64,000 nucleotides of DNA, taken from positions 682,001-746,000 of the forward strand of contig NZ_CP062231.1 of NCBI RefSeq assembly GCF_024707525.1, in the 5' to 3' direction. The translations under genes were made by a program, and so were the position numbers. Of this stretch, positions 47,561-56,420 are shown in pieces. The notes beneath the pieces were generated by a model. The model saw only the letters and a list, made by a program, of their open reading frames with translations. It was not told the origin of the DNA and made no database searches. Every line of letters begins with the position of its first letter. Positions within the stretch are counted from its first letter, which is position 1. This DNA comes from Rhizobium sp. TH2. GTDB taxonomy: Bacteria; Pseudomonadota; Alphaproteobacteria; Rhizobiales; Rhizobiaceae.

Positions 47561-49987
47561 TCAGCCCCTCATCACCTTGCCCATCGGGTCATACGGCGAG
47601 GCCTCGATAATCCGGCAAGCGCGCTCATCACCGACGATATGCGTCATCAGTTCCATCCCCGGCACCGCCAGTTCGCGGTCGACCAATGCCATGGCAATCG
47701 ACTTGCCGATCGTGTAGCCGTAGCCGCCCGATGTGACGTAACCCACCAGTTCGCCGTCCTTCCAGATCGGCTCATAGCCCGATGCGTCGGCATTGGTGGC
47801 GTCGACTTCGATCGTCACCTGCAGCTTCTTGGCGGATTGGGTTTCCTTTTCCGCCACCGCCGACTGCTTGCCGACGAAATCGGCCTTGTCGAAATCGATG
47901 AAGCGGTCGAACAGCGTTTCCTGCGGCGTATAGGCCTGGGTGAACTCCCTGGACCAGATGCCATAGCTCTTTTCGAGCCGCATGGAGAGCGAGGCGCCGA
48001 AACCGACTTCCTTGAGGCCGATGTCCCGGCCCGCCTTCAGCAGTGTCTCGCGGACCGTGCGGTGATAGGCGGCGGGGATGTTGATTTCGAAGCCCATCTC
48101 GCCGGTCACCGACATGCGGCCGACCTTGGCGCGGGCCAGTCCGATATCGATCGTCTTGCAGCCGAGGAACTTCAGGCTCGCATTGGAGACATCGTCCTCG
48201 GTCGCGCGCTGGAGGACTTCACGCGACAGCGGCCCGCAAAGCGAGAAGCCGACCCAATCGTCCGAGAGGTCGCGGACCGAGACGCCATCCATGTTGAACT
48301 GCTCGTACCAGCGCATATGCCATTCGCGCAGGTAGTACGAACCCATGATCCACCAGGTGCCATCGCCCCAGTTGAAGATCGTGAGGTCGCCCTTGAGGCG
48401 GCCGTCATGCCCAAGCATCGGTGCCAGCACCGAACGGCCGGGCTTGGGCAGCTTGCAGGCGAAGACCTTGTCGAGCCATTCGTGGGCCTTGGGACCTTTC
48501 ACCTCGTAACGGGAATAGCCGGAGATATCGATCAGGCCGGCTTTTTCGCGGGTGTGCAGCACTTCGCGGCCGACGATGTCGAAGGCGGTCGAGCGGCGCA
48601 GCGTGTGGTTTTCCTCGTACTCTTTGGGCGCGAAATAGAGCGGCACTTCGAGACCCCATGAAGCACCCCAGCGGGCACCGGCCTCGGTCATCTCGTCATA
48701 GGAGGGCGAGACCTTGAGCGGGCGGCCGGCGGGCAGCTGCTGGTTGGGATAGGTCATGACGAAACGGCGGGAATAGAACTGGCCGGTTGTTTCCTTGATA
48801 TATTGGCGGTTGGAGGCATGCTGGCCGTAGCGGGCGATGTCCATGCCGAAGACGTCGTCCTTCGGCTCGCCGAAGATCATCCATTCGGCCAGTGCCTTGC
48901 CGACTCCGCCGCCCTGCATGAAGCCGGCCATGACGCCGCAGGCGACCCAGTAGTTCTTGACGCCGCGCACCGGGCCGACCAGCGGATTGCCGTCGGGCGT
49001 AAACGTGAAGGCGCCGTTGACCCAGCGCTTGATGCCGGTCTTTTCCAGAACCGGATAGCGCTCGTAGGAAAGCGTCAGCTCATGCTCGATGCGATCGACA
49101 TCTTCCTGGATCAGGTCGAAGCCGTAATCCCAGGGCGCGCCATCCATGTTCCAGTGGCGGTGCTCGATTTCGTAGATGCCGAGCAGGATGCTCTTCTGCT
49201 CCTGGCGAAGATAGGAGAAGCCGTCGAGGTCGACCATGGTCGGCAGCTCTTCCTTGAGGCCGTCGAGTTCCGGGATCGCCTCGGTGACGAAATACATATG
49301 TTCGAGCGGCGAGACCGGCAGTTCGAGGCCCGCCATGCGGCCGACCTGCTTGGCCCACAGGCCGCCGGCATTGATGACATGCTCGGCATTGACCGTGCCC
49401 TGCTCGGTGACCACATCCCAGGAGCCATCGGGCTTCTGGGTGAGTTCCATCACGCGATTTTTCTCGACGATCGACGCGCCGCGCATGCGGGCCGCCTTGG
49501 CATAGGAATGCACGACCGCCGAGGGATCGATATGGCCTTCACGATCGGCATAGAGGCCGCCGATGATGCCGTCGGGCTTGACGATCGGGCAGCGGTCAAG
49601 AATTTCGTCTATGCCGATCAGGCGCACATCATCGATGCCGGTGGACTGGAACACGCGGTGCGCCGCCTTCAGCGCATCCCAGCGGTCCGGGTTGCAGGCA
49701 TAGGAAATGCCGCCGGTCGTGTGCATGCCGATATTGACGCCGCTTTCCTTCTCGACTTCGCTGAGAAGGTCGATCGTGTAGGCGTGCAACTGCGCGAGAT
49801 TGGGATTGGAGTTGAGCGCGTGGAAGCCGCCGGCGGCGTGCCAGGACGAGCCCGAAGTCAGCACGTTGCGCTCGATGAGCAGCGTGTCGGACCAGCCGTA
49901 TTTTGCGAGATGATAGAGAATGGCGGTGCCCACCACGCCGCCACCGATGACCACGACCTTGTAATGCGATTTCACGACCCGCTCCAT
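47561..49987 (-). CDS. Dimethylglycine/sarcosine dehydrogenase-family FAD enzyme
   Basis: An 808-residue protein with an N-terminal DAO-type FAD domain (VVVIGGGVVGTAILYHLAKY) and the flavin-linking His50 in SGSSWHAAGG. The C-terminal half is a GcvT-like folate domain ('YSRYEVKGPKAHEWLDK', 'GRMSVTGEMGFEINIP', 'SYGIWSREFT'). The family oxidises dimethylglycine or sarcosine and delivers the one-carbon unit to tetrahydrofolate. Sitting upstream of soxBDAG on the same strand, it would make the sarcosine that sarcosine oxidase then uses. An operator-like sequence lies 33 bp before its start. Confidence 0.9.
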   Translation of the reverse strand: MERVVKSHYKVVVIGGGVVGTAILYHLAKYGWSDTLLIERNVLTSGSSWHAAGGFHALNSNPNLAQLHAYTIDLLSEVEKESGVNIGMHTTGGISYACNPDRWDALKAAHRVFQSTGIDDVRLIGIDEILDRCPIVKPDGIIGGLYADREGHIDPSAVVHSYAKAARMRGASIVEKNRVMELTQKPDGSWDVVTEQGTVNAEHVINAGGLWAKQVGRMAGLELPVSPLEHMYFVTEAIPELDGLKEELPTMVDLDGFSYLRQEQKSILLGIYEIEHRHWNMDGAPWDYGFDLIQEDVDRIEHELTLSYERYPVLEKTGIKRWVNGAFTFTPDGNPLVGPVRGVKNYWVACGVMAGFMQGGGVGKALAEWMIFGEPKDDVFGMDIARYGQHASNRQYIKETTGQFYSRRFVMTYPNQQLPAGRPLKVSPSYDEMTEAGARWGASWGLEVPLYFAPKEYEENHTLRRSTAFDIVGREVLHTREKAGLIDISGYSRYEVKGPKAHEWLDKVFACKLPKPGRSVLAPMLGHDGRLKGDLTIFNWGDGTWWIMGSYYLREWHMRWYEQFNMDGVSVRDLSDDWVGFSLCGPLSREVLQRATEDDVSNASLKFLGCKTIDIGLARAKVGRMSVTGEMGFEINIPAAYHRTVRETLLKAGRDIGLKEVGFGASLSMRLEKSYGIWSREFTQAYTPQETLFDRFIDFDKADFVGKQSAVAEKETQSAKKLQVTIEVDATNADASGYEPIWKDGELVGYVTSGGYGYTIGKSIAMALVDRELAVPGMELMTHIVGDERACRIIEASPYDPMGKVMRG

Positions 49988-50019
49988 CCGATTTGTGAGG
50001 GCTGAACCCTAGATTATCT

Positions 50020-50033
50020 GTACATTGCTGTCC
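50020..50033 (-). promoter_or_regulatory. Shared operator-like motif, site C
   Basis: On the minus strand GGACA-N4-TGTAC, 33 bp before the dimethylglycine-dehydrogenase-like gene. It matches the core of sites at 51673-51686 and 58433-58446. Orientation and distance to the downstream ATG are close to those of the 51.7-kb site. Confidence 0.5.
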
Positions 50034-50081
50034 ATGCGGGTGTAGCGCAGTTCACAGCTTGCCCGCATGCGTTTTTCCGAC

Positions 50082-51635
50082 TTAGGAGACGGCTTCCGCG
50101 CCGCCCTCGGACATGCGTTTTGAAATGAAGCCATCAAGCCGTGCGCCGATCTCGTCGGCGCCTGCGATCGGCTGGTACTGGTCGATGACGCGTTTCCAGA
50201 TTCCGTTGGCGCGTTCGGTGGCGGTCTTCGATCCGCTTTCCGTCCAGTTGCCGAAATTCGAGAGATCGGCGACCAGCGGCTGGTAGAAGGCGGTGCGGTA
50301 GCGCGCCATCGTATGCGCGGCGGCGAAGAAATGGCCTCCCGGCTGCACCTCCTCGATCGCCGAGTAGCCGATCGCCTCGGCATCGCCCGGCGTCGGCGCG
50401 AAGAGTTCCGCCATCGTTTGAAGTGCCTCGATGTCGGTGATGAGTTTTTCGTAGGAAACCGAAAGCCCGCCCTCCATCCAGCCGGCGGCATGGATGCAGA
50501 GCGTGGCGCCCGCCAGCACGCTGCCCCAGAGCGCGAACTGGGTTTCGTGGGCGGCTTGTGCATCGGAGACGTTCGAGGCAGAGCCGCCGCCTGACCGCCA
50601 GGGCAGTCCCGTGAGGCGGGCGAGCTGGCCGGCGCCAAGCGTCGCCTTGACGTGCTCCGGCGTGCCGAAAGCAGGCGCACCGGACTTCATATCGACATTC
50701 GACGAGAAGCTTCCATACATCACCGGAGTGCCGGGTCGCACGATCTGGGCGAGTGCGATGCCGGCCAAAGCCTCCGCATGCTGCAATGTCAGCGCGCCTG
50801 CAACCGTTATCGGCGCCATCGCACCTGCGAGGCAGAACGGCGTGATGACCAGGATCTGCCCGGCCTTTGCGAAGTCGATGATCCCCTGCGCCATGGGAAT
50901 GTCGAGCTGGCGCGGCGAATTGGTGTTGATGATCGTGTAGCACCAGGCATCCGACAGGAATTCGTCATGCGAAATGCCGCGCGCGAGCCGGATCATCTCG
51001 AAGGCATCATCCGCCTGTGGCGTGCCCCGCGCATAGACGAAGGGAAACTTGTCTGATTGCGTGAGCTGCGTACGGGTCACGGCATAGTGCCGGTATTTTA
51101 CCGCAACGTCCTGCGCCTCGACATAGGGACCCTGGACATGCAGGACGTCGAAACTCTGGACGATCTTGGTCAGTGCATCGAAATCGGCGAGCGATCCGGC
51201 GCGGCGGCCACGGTCGAGATCGGTGACATTCGGCGCCCCCGACCCGGCGAGGAATGCCATGTTGCCGAGTTCGAATGTCTGGTCGCGGTTTGCGTTACCG
51301 GTGCGGGCATGGATGGAGCGCGGCGCGGAGGCGAGTCCCGCTTCGACGATGTCGCGGCCGATGCGGACCATCAAGGTTTCGTCATCGACGATGGCGCCGG
51401 CGCGTTGGAAGATGGCGCGTGCTTCCGGCAGCAGAACCTTGATGCCAAGCTCCTCCAGCACGCGCAATGCCGTCTCGTGAACCGCCCCGACCTCGTCGGT
51501 GGAAAAGACCGTCTGCGGCGCGAAGCTGTTCTTGAGGTTTCTGTAGTTCGGGCTGCGAACGGTCTGCGCGCGGTCTTCGCCTCCCAGCCGGTGGCGGCGC
51601 TCGCGGCGCGTCTGATGCAACATCTCGTCGATCAT
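50082..51635 (-). CDS. Trimethylamine methyltransferase (MttB) family protein, second copy
   Basis: A 517-residue MttB-superfamily protein, clearly paralogous to the protein at 34092-35627: 'TDLDRGRRAGSLADFDALTK', 'GTPVMYGSFSSNVDMKSGAP', 'EEVQPGGHFFAAAHTMARYR'. It has a longer basic N-terminal leader (HQTRRERRHRLGG). There is no in-frame amber codon. It heads the gene pair with the dimethylglycine-dehydrogenase-like gene. ATG at 51635 follows AAGGGAG. The natural substrate is not known; the context favours a betaine-like onium. Confidence 0.85.
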   Translation of the reverse strand: MIDEMLHQTRRERRHRLGGEDRAQTVRSPNYRNLKNSFAPQTVFSTDEVGAVHETALRVLEELGIKVLLPEARAIFQRAGAIVDDETLMVRIGRDIVEAGLASAPRSIHARTGNANRDQTFELGNMAFLAGSGAPNVTDLDRGRRAGSLADFDALTKIVQSFDVLHVQGPYVEAQDVAVKYRHYAVTRTQLTQSDKFPFVYARGTPQADDAFEMIRLARGISHDEFLSDAWCYTIINTNSPRQLDIPMAQGIIDFAKAGQILVITPFCLAGAMAPITVAGALTLQHAEALAGIALAQIVRPGTPVMYGSFSSNVDMKSGAPAFGTPEHVKATLGAGQLARLTGLPWRSGGGSASNVSDAQAAHETQFALWGSVLAGATLCIHAAGWMEGGLSVSYEKLITDIEALQTMAELFAPTPGDAEAIGYSAIEEVQPGGHFFAAAHTMARYRTAFYQPLVADLSNFGNWTESGSKTATERANGIWKRVIDQYQPIAGADEIGARLDGFISKRMSEGGAEAVS

Positions 51636-51660
51636 GGCTGGCTCCCTTGGTTGGCAGGAT

Positions 51661-51686
51661 TGAAACATTTACGTACACATATGTCC
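51661..51686 (-). promoter_or_regulatory. Shared operator-like motif, site B
   Basis: On the minus strand 26 bases starting GGACATATGTGTAC match 58433-58458 at 22 of 26 positions. It lies 26 bp before the mttB-like ATG and 64 bp before the divergent enolase-superfamily gene, so one site could serve both directions. The inner ACATATGT is a perfect palindrome. Confidence 0.6.
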
Positions 51687-51750
51687 AGAGATCATTGCGA
51701 AAATTTTTTGCGCGGCCTAAGGTGCGGAAAAGCCAGTTCGGGGAGACGCC

Positions 51751-52920
51751 ATGAAGATCGCAGCCATCCGCGCCACGCCTGTCAACATTCCCTTCACCGC
51801 TCCCTACCGCTTCTCCTATGGCTCGATCGCGTCGCTGACCAAGACGGTGATCGAGGTCGAAACCGATGACGGAGTCATCGGCCTCGGCGAGTGCGCCGAG
51901 GGTGACCGCGCGGCCGACGTGATGGCCCTTGGGCAGCGGTTGATCGGCCTCGACATCAGGCAACTGAACCGGGCCGAGCGCCTGCTCGTCCCCGGCATGC
52001 GATACACGCCCTGGGGCAATGTGCTGGCCGCCCGCCGCGTCTTCGGCGGCATCGAGATGGCTATGTGGGATGCGCGCGGCAAGACCGAGGGCGTACCACT
52101 CTACCTTCTGCTTGGCGGCGCGGTTCGTACCGAAATCCCGCACACCGAATATTTCAGCTACCGCTATCCCGGCGCGCATGACCCGGGCGAATCTTCGCCC
52201 CTCGAAGTCGCGCGCTACTGCGCCCGGATGATCGAGGAGCATGGCTCTGATATCTTCGAGGGCAAGATGAGCACGGTTGGCCTGGCGGAAGAGATCGAGA
52301 TGGTGCGCGAGGTCCGCGCCGCCATCGGCGACCGCGCACTGCGGCTCGATGCCAATTACGGCTGGACGATGCCCACGGCGCGCGAAGCGTTGAAGCGGCT
52401 CGAACCCTTCGACATCCAATGGTTCGAAGACCCGGCGGAGACCTATGAGGAACTCGCGGAACTGAGGAAGCACTCCGCGGTATCCTTCTCGGCTCATGTG
52501 ATCGACCTGCCGAAAGCCGTCCGGGTGCGGTGCCCGGAAACGCTTGTGACCAATGTCAACGAACATGGCGGTATCCGCCGCACCGTCGATTTCATCCGCG
52601 CCTGCGAGACCTTCGACGTCGGCTTCCGCTTCCACTCCGGCGAAACGGGCATCGCCAGCGCCGCCTATCTGCATCTGACGGCGGCCATCGAGCACGTGCG
52701 CGAGGCGAGCCAGACGCTGTTCCGCTGGTATGCGGATGACGTGATCGAAGGCGGGCCGTTTGTGATGAAGAATGGTGTGGTTAAGGTGCCGGATGGGCCG
52801 GGGCTTGGCGTAACGATCGATCCTGTGGCGCTGAAGCGGTGCCATGAGCGGTTTCTGGCGGAGGGGGCTTTTCCCGGGGCAAAGAATACGGCCTATGGGG
52901 ATGGGTTTCGGAAGAAGTGA
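51751..52920 (+). CDS. Mandelate racemase/muconate lactonizing enzyme family protein
   Basis: A 389-residue enolase-superfamily enzyme with an N-terminal capping domain and a barrel. Candidate active-site residues are Lys172 (FEGKMST), Asp200 (RLDANYGW), Glu226 (WFEDP) and His295 (FHSGETGIA). The usual KxK is E-G-K here. The third metal-ligand position, normally Glu or Asp, falls in 'FSAHVIDL' (His249 or Asp252). Known relatives dehydrate sugar acids or hydroxyproline, or epimerise hydroxyproline betaine; the last fits the context but is a guess. Divergent from the mttB-like gene. Confidence 0.85.
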   Translation: MKIAAIRATPVNIPFTAPYRFSYGSIASLTKTVIEVETDDGVIGLGECAEGDRAADVMALGQRLIGLDIRQLNRAERLLVPGMRYTPWGNVLAARRVFGGIEMAMWDARGKTEGVPLYLLLGGAVRTEIPHTEYFSYRYPGAHDPGESSPLEVARYCARMIEEHGSDIFEGKMSTVGLAEEIEMVREVRAAIGDRALRLDANYGWTMPTAREALKRLEPFDIQWFEDPAETYEELAELRKHSAVSFSAHVIDLPKAVRVRCPETLVTNVNEHGGIRRTVDFIRACETFDVGFRFHSGETGIASAAYLHLTAAIEHVREASQTLFRWYADDVIEGGPFVMKNGVVKVPDGPGLGVTIDPVALKRCHERFLAEGAFPGAKNTAYGDGFRKK

Positions 52921-52924
52921 GTTG

Positions 52925-53046
52925 GCCCCTCACCCTAACCCTCTCCCCGTAAGAACGGGGCGAGGGGACGCCAAGGGCGCCCACGGTGCCACAAATCCCT
53001 TCTCCCCTGCTTACGGGGAGAAGGTGGCGGCAGCCGGATGAGGGGC
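52925..53046. repeat. 122-bp palindromic intergenic element
   Basis: It lies between the enolase-superfamily and Ldh-family genes. Outer repeats GCCCCTCA / TGAGGGGC (52925-52932, 53039-53046) are perfect. The inner pair CTCTCCCCGTAAG (52941-52953) and 53010-53022 match at 12 of 13. It is the third palindromic element in 9 kb. An RNA copy would fold strongly and may separate expression of the two flanking genes. Confidence 0.8.
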
Positions 53047-53130
53047 AAAGCAAAGACCTGTGGTGCCCTTGCGGAGATGGAGTGGGGCGGGGTAATCCTC
53101 TCTCAACGTATAGACATAAAAGGACCCGCC

Positions 53131-54150
53131 ATGACCGCGACGAAAAAACTCACCGCCGACCAGGCATCCGACCTGATCTTCGACGCGCTTGTCGGTGCCG
53201 GCACGGTGGCGCGCAATGCGCGCTATTTCGCCGATGCGATTCTCGATACCGAACTTTCCGGGCTGGAAGGTCACGGCTTCTACTGGCTGCAATATTATTG
53301 CGAGCACGTGCAATCGGGCAAGGTCGATGGCAAGGCGACGCCCGTCGTCAAGCGGCTGACCAACGTCTCCTTCCGCGTCGACGCCAAGAACGGTTTTGCC
53401 CATCCGGCGATCGAGAAGGGTTTTGCGCATCTGGTTCCGGCGGCGCTGGAGAATGGCATCGCCGCGATGGCGGTCCACAATTCCTATAATGCCGCGACGC
53501 TTGGCTATCACACCGGTTATCTCGCGCAGCAGGGCCTAGTCGCCTTCGGCTTCACCAATTCGTCGCCGGCGATTGCGCCAGTGGGTGGTACCAAGCCGGT
53601 GATCGGCACCAACCCGATGAGTTTCGCCGTGCCCGGAAAGAAGGGGCGCATTGCCTTCCTGATTGATCAATCCTCGTCGCAAGTCGCATGGACGGCGGTC
53701 AAGCGGGCTGCCGAGGAGAACCAGGTCATCCCGCTCGGCTGGGCGATCGACAGAAGCGGCCAGCCGACCACCGATCCGGAAGAAGGCTTGAAGGGTTCGA
53801 TGGCACCCGCCGGTGGCTACAAGGGTTTCGGCCAGGGCCTGATCGTCGAGACGATGTGCGCGGCACTCGCCGGCGCCAATCGCGGTCAGGAAATGGGCTC
53901 GATGATGGCGAATGACGGCCTGCCTGTCGGCAATGGCCAGTTCTTCATCGCGCTCGAGCCCAAGATGTTTTCTGGCGGCCTGTTCGAAAAGCAGATCGAG
54001 CGGCTGATCGCCTCGATCACATCACAGCCCGGCGCCAGAATGCCGAATTCACGGCGGCAGGAGAACATCAAGAAGAACCTCAAGGGCGGGCTGACGATCG
54101 ACAAGGCACTCTACGACAAGATCAAGGCCTATACCGAGCGCCACGTCTGA
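53131..54150 (+). CDS. Ldh family oxidoreductase (malate/L-lactate dehydrogenase-like)
   Basis: A 339-residue NAD(P)H-dependent enzyme of the YiaK/ComC family. It has 'DTELSGLEGHGFYWL' (substrate-binding His), 'GFTNSSPAIAPVGG', 'GTNPMSFAVPGK' and 'GGYKGFGQGLIVE'. The family reduces 2-keto acids or cyclic imines such as pyrroline-2-carboxylate. The latter would fit catabolism of proline-type betaines. ATG 53131 follows AAAGGACC, 27 bp ahead of the DddP-like gene's operon partner arrangement. Confidence 0.85.
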   Translation: MTATKKLTADQASDLIFDALVGAGTVARNARYFADAILDTELSGLEGHGFYWLQYYCEHVQSGKVDGKATPVVKRLTNVSFRVDAKNGFAHPAIEKGFAHLVPAALENGIAAMAVHNSYNAATLGYHTGYLAQQGLVAFGFTNSSPAIAPVGGTKPVIGTNPMSFAVPGKKGRIAFLIDQSSSQVAWTAVKRAAEENQVIPLGWAIDRSGQPTTDPEEGLKGSMAPAGGYKGFGQGLIVETMCAALAGANRGQEMGSMMANDGLPVGNGQFFIALEPKMFSGGLFEKQIERLIASITSQPGARMPNSRRQENIKKNLKGGLTIDKALYDKIKAYTERHV

Positions 54151-54177
54151 CCGGAACGAAGGCAGGGGGAGCGCATC

Positions 54178-55437
54178 ATGGACCAGCTATTGCCTCCCGT
54201 TTTCAAGGACGAGCGCAAGCGCACCTTCCTCAATGCCGAAGGCGCCGAAAAGCCATTGAAGAGCCCGTTGCCTGGGGATGTGGTGGAGCGCGCCCGCGCC
54301 TATCGCCTCGGCCGGATCAGGAAGGGCCTGATCGAGACCGATTGCGCGGCGGCACTGCTCTACGATCCGGTCAATATCCGCTATGCGCTCGATAGCCCCA
54401 ACATGCAGGTCTGGTCGCTGCACAATCCGGTGCGCTATGCGCTGGTCTTCGCCGTGGGTCCGGCTCTGCTGTTCGACTACAAGGGCGCCGAGCATCACTC
54501 GAAACACCTGAAGGCGATTGACGAAGCCAAGCCCGCGACCTCGTGGATCTATGTCATGGCCGGCGACAAATCTGCCGAGCAGGCCGTGAAATGGGCGGCT
54601 GAGATCGGCGATCTCGTGCGCCAGCACGGCGGCGGCAACAAGCGCATTGCGGTCGATCGGCTCGATGTCGAGGGCGTGCGGGCGCTGGAGAAGATCGGCA
54701 TCGAGGTCGTCGATGGCACGCCGATGACCGAGACGGCGCGCTCGATCAAATCGGCCGACGAGATCGCGCTGATGCGCTGGACGATCCGAGTCTGCGAAGC
54801 CGGCATGGCGCGCATCTACGAGCATTCGGTGCCCGGCGTCACCGAGCAGGAACTTTGGGCGCATCTGCATTTCGAGAATGCACGCTCCGGCGGCGACTGG
54901 CTGGAGACCAAGATCCTCACCTGCGGGCCGAACACCAATCCCTGGTATGGCGAATGTTCGGACCGGGTCTGTCGCGAGGGCGAGATGATCGCCTTCGATA
55001 CCGATATGATCGGTCCCTACGGCTATTGCGCCGATCTCTCGCGCTCATGGACCTGCGGCTATACCGCGATGACACCAAAACAGGCCGAACACTACTCGGC
55101 CGCCGTCGATCAGGTCGAACACAACATTTCGATCCTGCGCGACGGGATGGATTTCCGCGAGTTCAACGAAAAGTCCTGGCGCATTCCCGAGCGCTACCAG
55201 CCTTACCGCTATTCACTCGCCGTCCACGGCGTCGGCATGGCGGATGAATGGCCGATCGTGCTCTGTCATACCGATTTCGAGCAGAACCAGGGCGGCCGGT
55301 TCGAGGCAGGCATGGTGGTTTGCGTCGAAAGTCTGATCTCGGAACCGGGTTGCGAAAGCATCAAGCTCGAAACGCAGGTGCTGATTACGCCGAATGGTCC
55401 GGAGCGGCTCGATCAATTCCCCTGGGAGCGGCTCTGA
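54178..55437 (+). CDS. DddP-like M24-fold enzyme (candidate DMSP lyase)
   Basis: A 419-residue pita-bread-fold protein. Likely di-metal ligands are Asp274, Asp276, Asp286, His350, Glu384 and Glu398. Their spacing nearly equals that recalled for Roseovarius DddP (295/297/307/371/406/421). Tyr345 and Asp356 in 'YSLAVHGVGMADEWPI' match its Tyr366 and proposed catalytic base Asp377. Other shared stretches are 'NMQVWSLHNPVRYALV', GGGNKRIAVDRL and 'GPNTNPWYGEC'. DddP splits dimethylsulfoniopropionate into dimethyl sulfide and acrylate. Ectoine hydrolase and creatinase share the fold but fit less well. Activity on DMSP remains inference; another onium is possible. Confidence 0.75.
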   Translation: MDQLLPPVFKDERKRTFLNAEGAEKPLKSPLPGDVVERARAYRLGRIRKGLIETDCAAALLYDPVNIRYALDSPNMQVWSLHNPVRYALVFAVGPALLFDYKGAEHHSKHLKAIDEAKPATSWIYVMAGDKSAEQAVKWAAEIGDLVRQHGGGNKRIAVDRLDVEGVRALEKIGIEVVDGTPMTETARSIKSADEIALMRWTIRVCEAGMARIYEHSVPGVTEQELWAHLHFENARSGGDWLETKILTCGPNTNPWYGECSDRVCREGEMIAFDTDMIGPYGYCADLSRSWTCGYTAMTPKQAEHYSAAVDQVEHNISILRDGMDFREFNEKSWRIPERYQPYRYSLAVHGVGMADEWPIVLCHTDFEQNQGGRFEAGMVVCVESLISEPGCESIKLETQVLITPNGPERLDQFPWERL

Positions 55438-56323
55438 GCCAGTTCATCAGGTCTACCAGGCCCGCCTTGCGCGCCTTGGCGTGGGGATAGACCAGGCAAT
55501 AGGGATGGCCGAGCGGGATTGGCCGCTCATCCACCAGCACCAGCCGGCCCGCCTCCATATCGTCGGCGCCCATCTCCCGCTGGCCGAGTGCCACGCCGAA
55601 ACCGTCGCGGGCGAGGTCGAGCGCCAGGCTGGATTTGCCGACACGATAGCCCAGCGTCTCGTCTGGGCGCTTGATACCGATCTCGGCGAGCCACGCCTGC
55701 CATCTCGGGTGCGAGACGAAGGTCGGCCCCCAATTGGTGTGGATCAGATCGTCGTCCGGCACCGCAGCCATGCCTTCACTCCGGACGGCCGGATTGCGCA
55801 CGAGATAATCCGGGCTGCACATCGGCACGACCGCATCCTGAACCAGCGGAATGGTGACCATGTCGGGGTAGAGGCTGAGACCGTAGGACAGCCTGAGATC
55901 GATATCGTAGCGGGCGAAGTCGGCGAGATCCTCCTCGGACCTGAGTTCGAAACGGAAGTTCGGGTGATCTTGGAAATAGAGCTTGAGCTTCGGCTCCATC
56001 CATCGCTCGGCGATCGAGGGCAGGGCGCTGATCACCAGCCGCGAACGGGCACGGCCCGAGACGACCTTTTCGGTGAAGGCCGAGATCGATTGCAGCGCGT
56101 CCGATGCGCCGGAGAAAATCGTCTGTCCGGCGTCGGTCAGCACGATGCGGTTGTTGTAGCGCCGGAACAATTGCTTGCCGAGAAACTCCTCGAGGTTCTT
56201 GACCTGCTGGCTGACGGCGGCGGCAGAAACACCGAGTTCGTCAGCCGCCGAGACATAACTTCCGCTCCGCGCGGCAGCCTCGAAGGCGCGCAGGGCATTG
56301 AGTGGCGGGAGTGAGAGTGACAT
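55385..56323 (-). CDS. LysR family transcriptional regulator (GcvA-like)
   Basis: A 312-residue regulator with the N-terminal winged HTH 'LPPLNALRAFEAAARSGSYV' and 'ELGVSAAAVSQQVKNLEEFLG', then a substrate-binding domain ending near residue 300. It is convergent with the DddP-like gene, overlapping its last 53 bp, and divergent from the 2-oxoglutarate oxygenase gene (97-bp gap), which it likely controls together with the Rieske gene. Confidence 0.92.
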   Translation of the reverse strand: MSLSLPPLNALRAFEAAARSGSYVSAADELGVSAAAVSQQVKNLEEFLGKQLFRRYNNRIVLTDAGQTIFSGASDALQSISAFTEKVVSGRARSRLVISALPSIAERWMEPKLKLYFQDHPNFRFELRSEEDLADFARYDIDLRLSYGLSLYPDMVTIPLVQDAVVPMCSPDYLVRNPAVRSEGMAAVPDDDLIHTNWGPTFVSHPRWQAWLAEIGIKRPDETLGYRVGKSSLALDLARDGFGVALGQREMGADDMEAGRLVLVDERPIPLGHPYCLVYPHAKARKAGLVDLMNWLRAAPRGIDRAAPDHSA

Positions 56324-56420
56324 AGGCCTGCCTCAGTTTTTCTAGGTCAGGATAAGAATTTTCGCCGTTGAGTAAAGAGAGAACTTTGCCAAGATGCATT
56401 CAATCAATTGGAGCAATGAC

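Noticed and set aside
34092..51635. Pyrrolysine (amber readthrough) in the MttB-like genes
   Set aside because: Both frames are uninterrupted with no internal TAG, and no pyl genes are in the window.
53109..53117. Fourth copy of the shared operator before the Ldh-family gene
   Set aside because: TATAGACAT matches one half of site A, but the TGTAC half is missing.
54178..55437. Creatinase, Xaa-Pro peptidase or ectoine hydrolase assignment
   Set aside because: Motifs around the metal site, the HGVGMADEW stretch and ligand spacing match DddP better than these relatives, as far as memory of the sequences allows.
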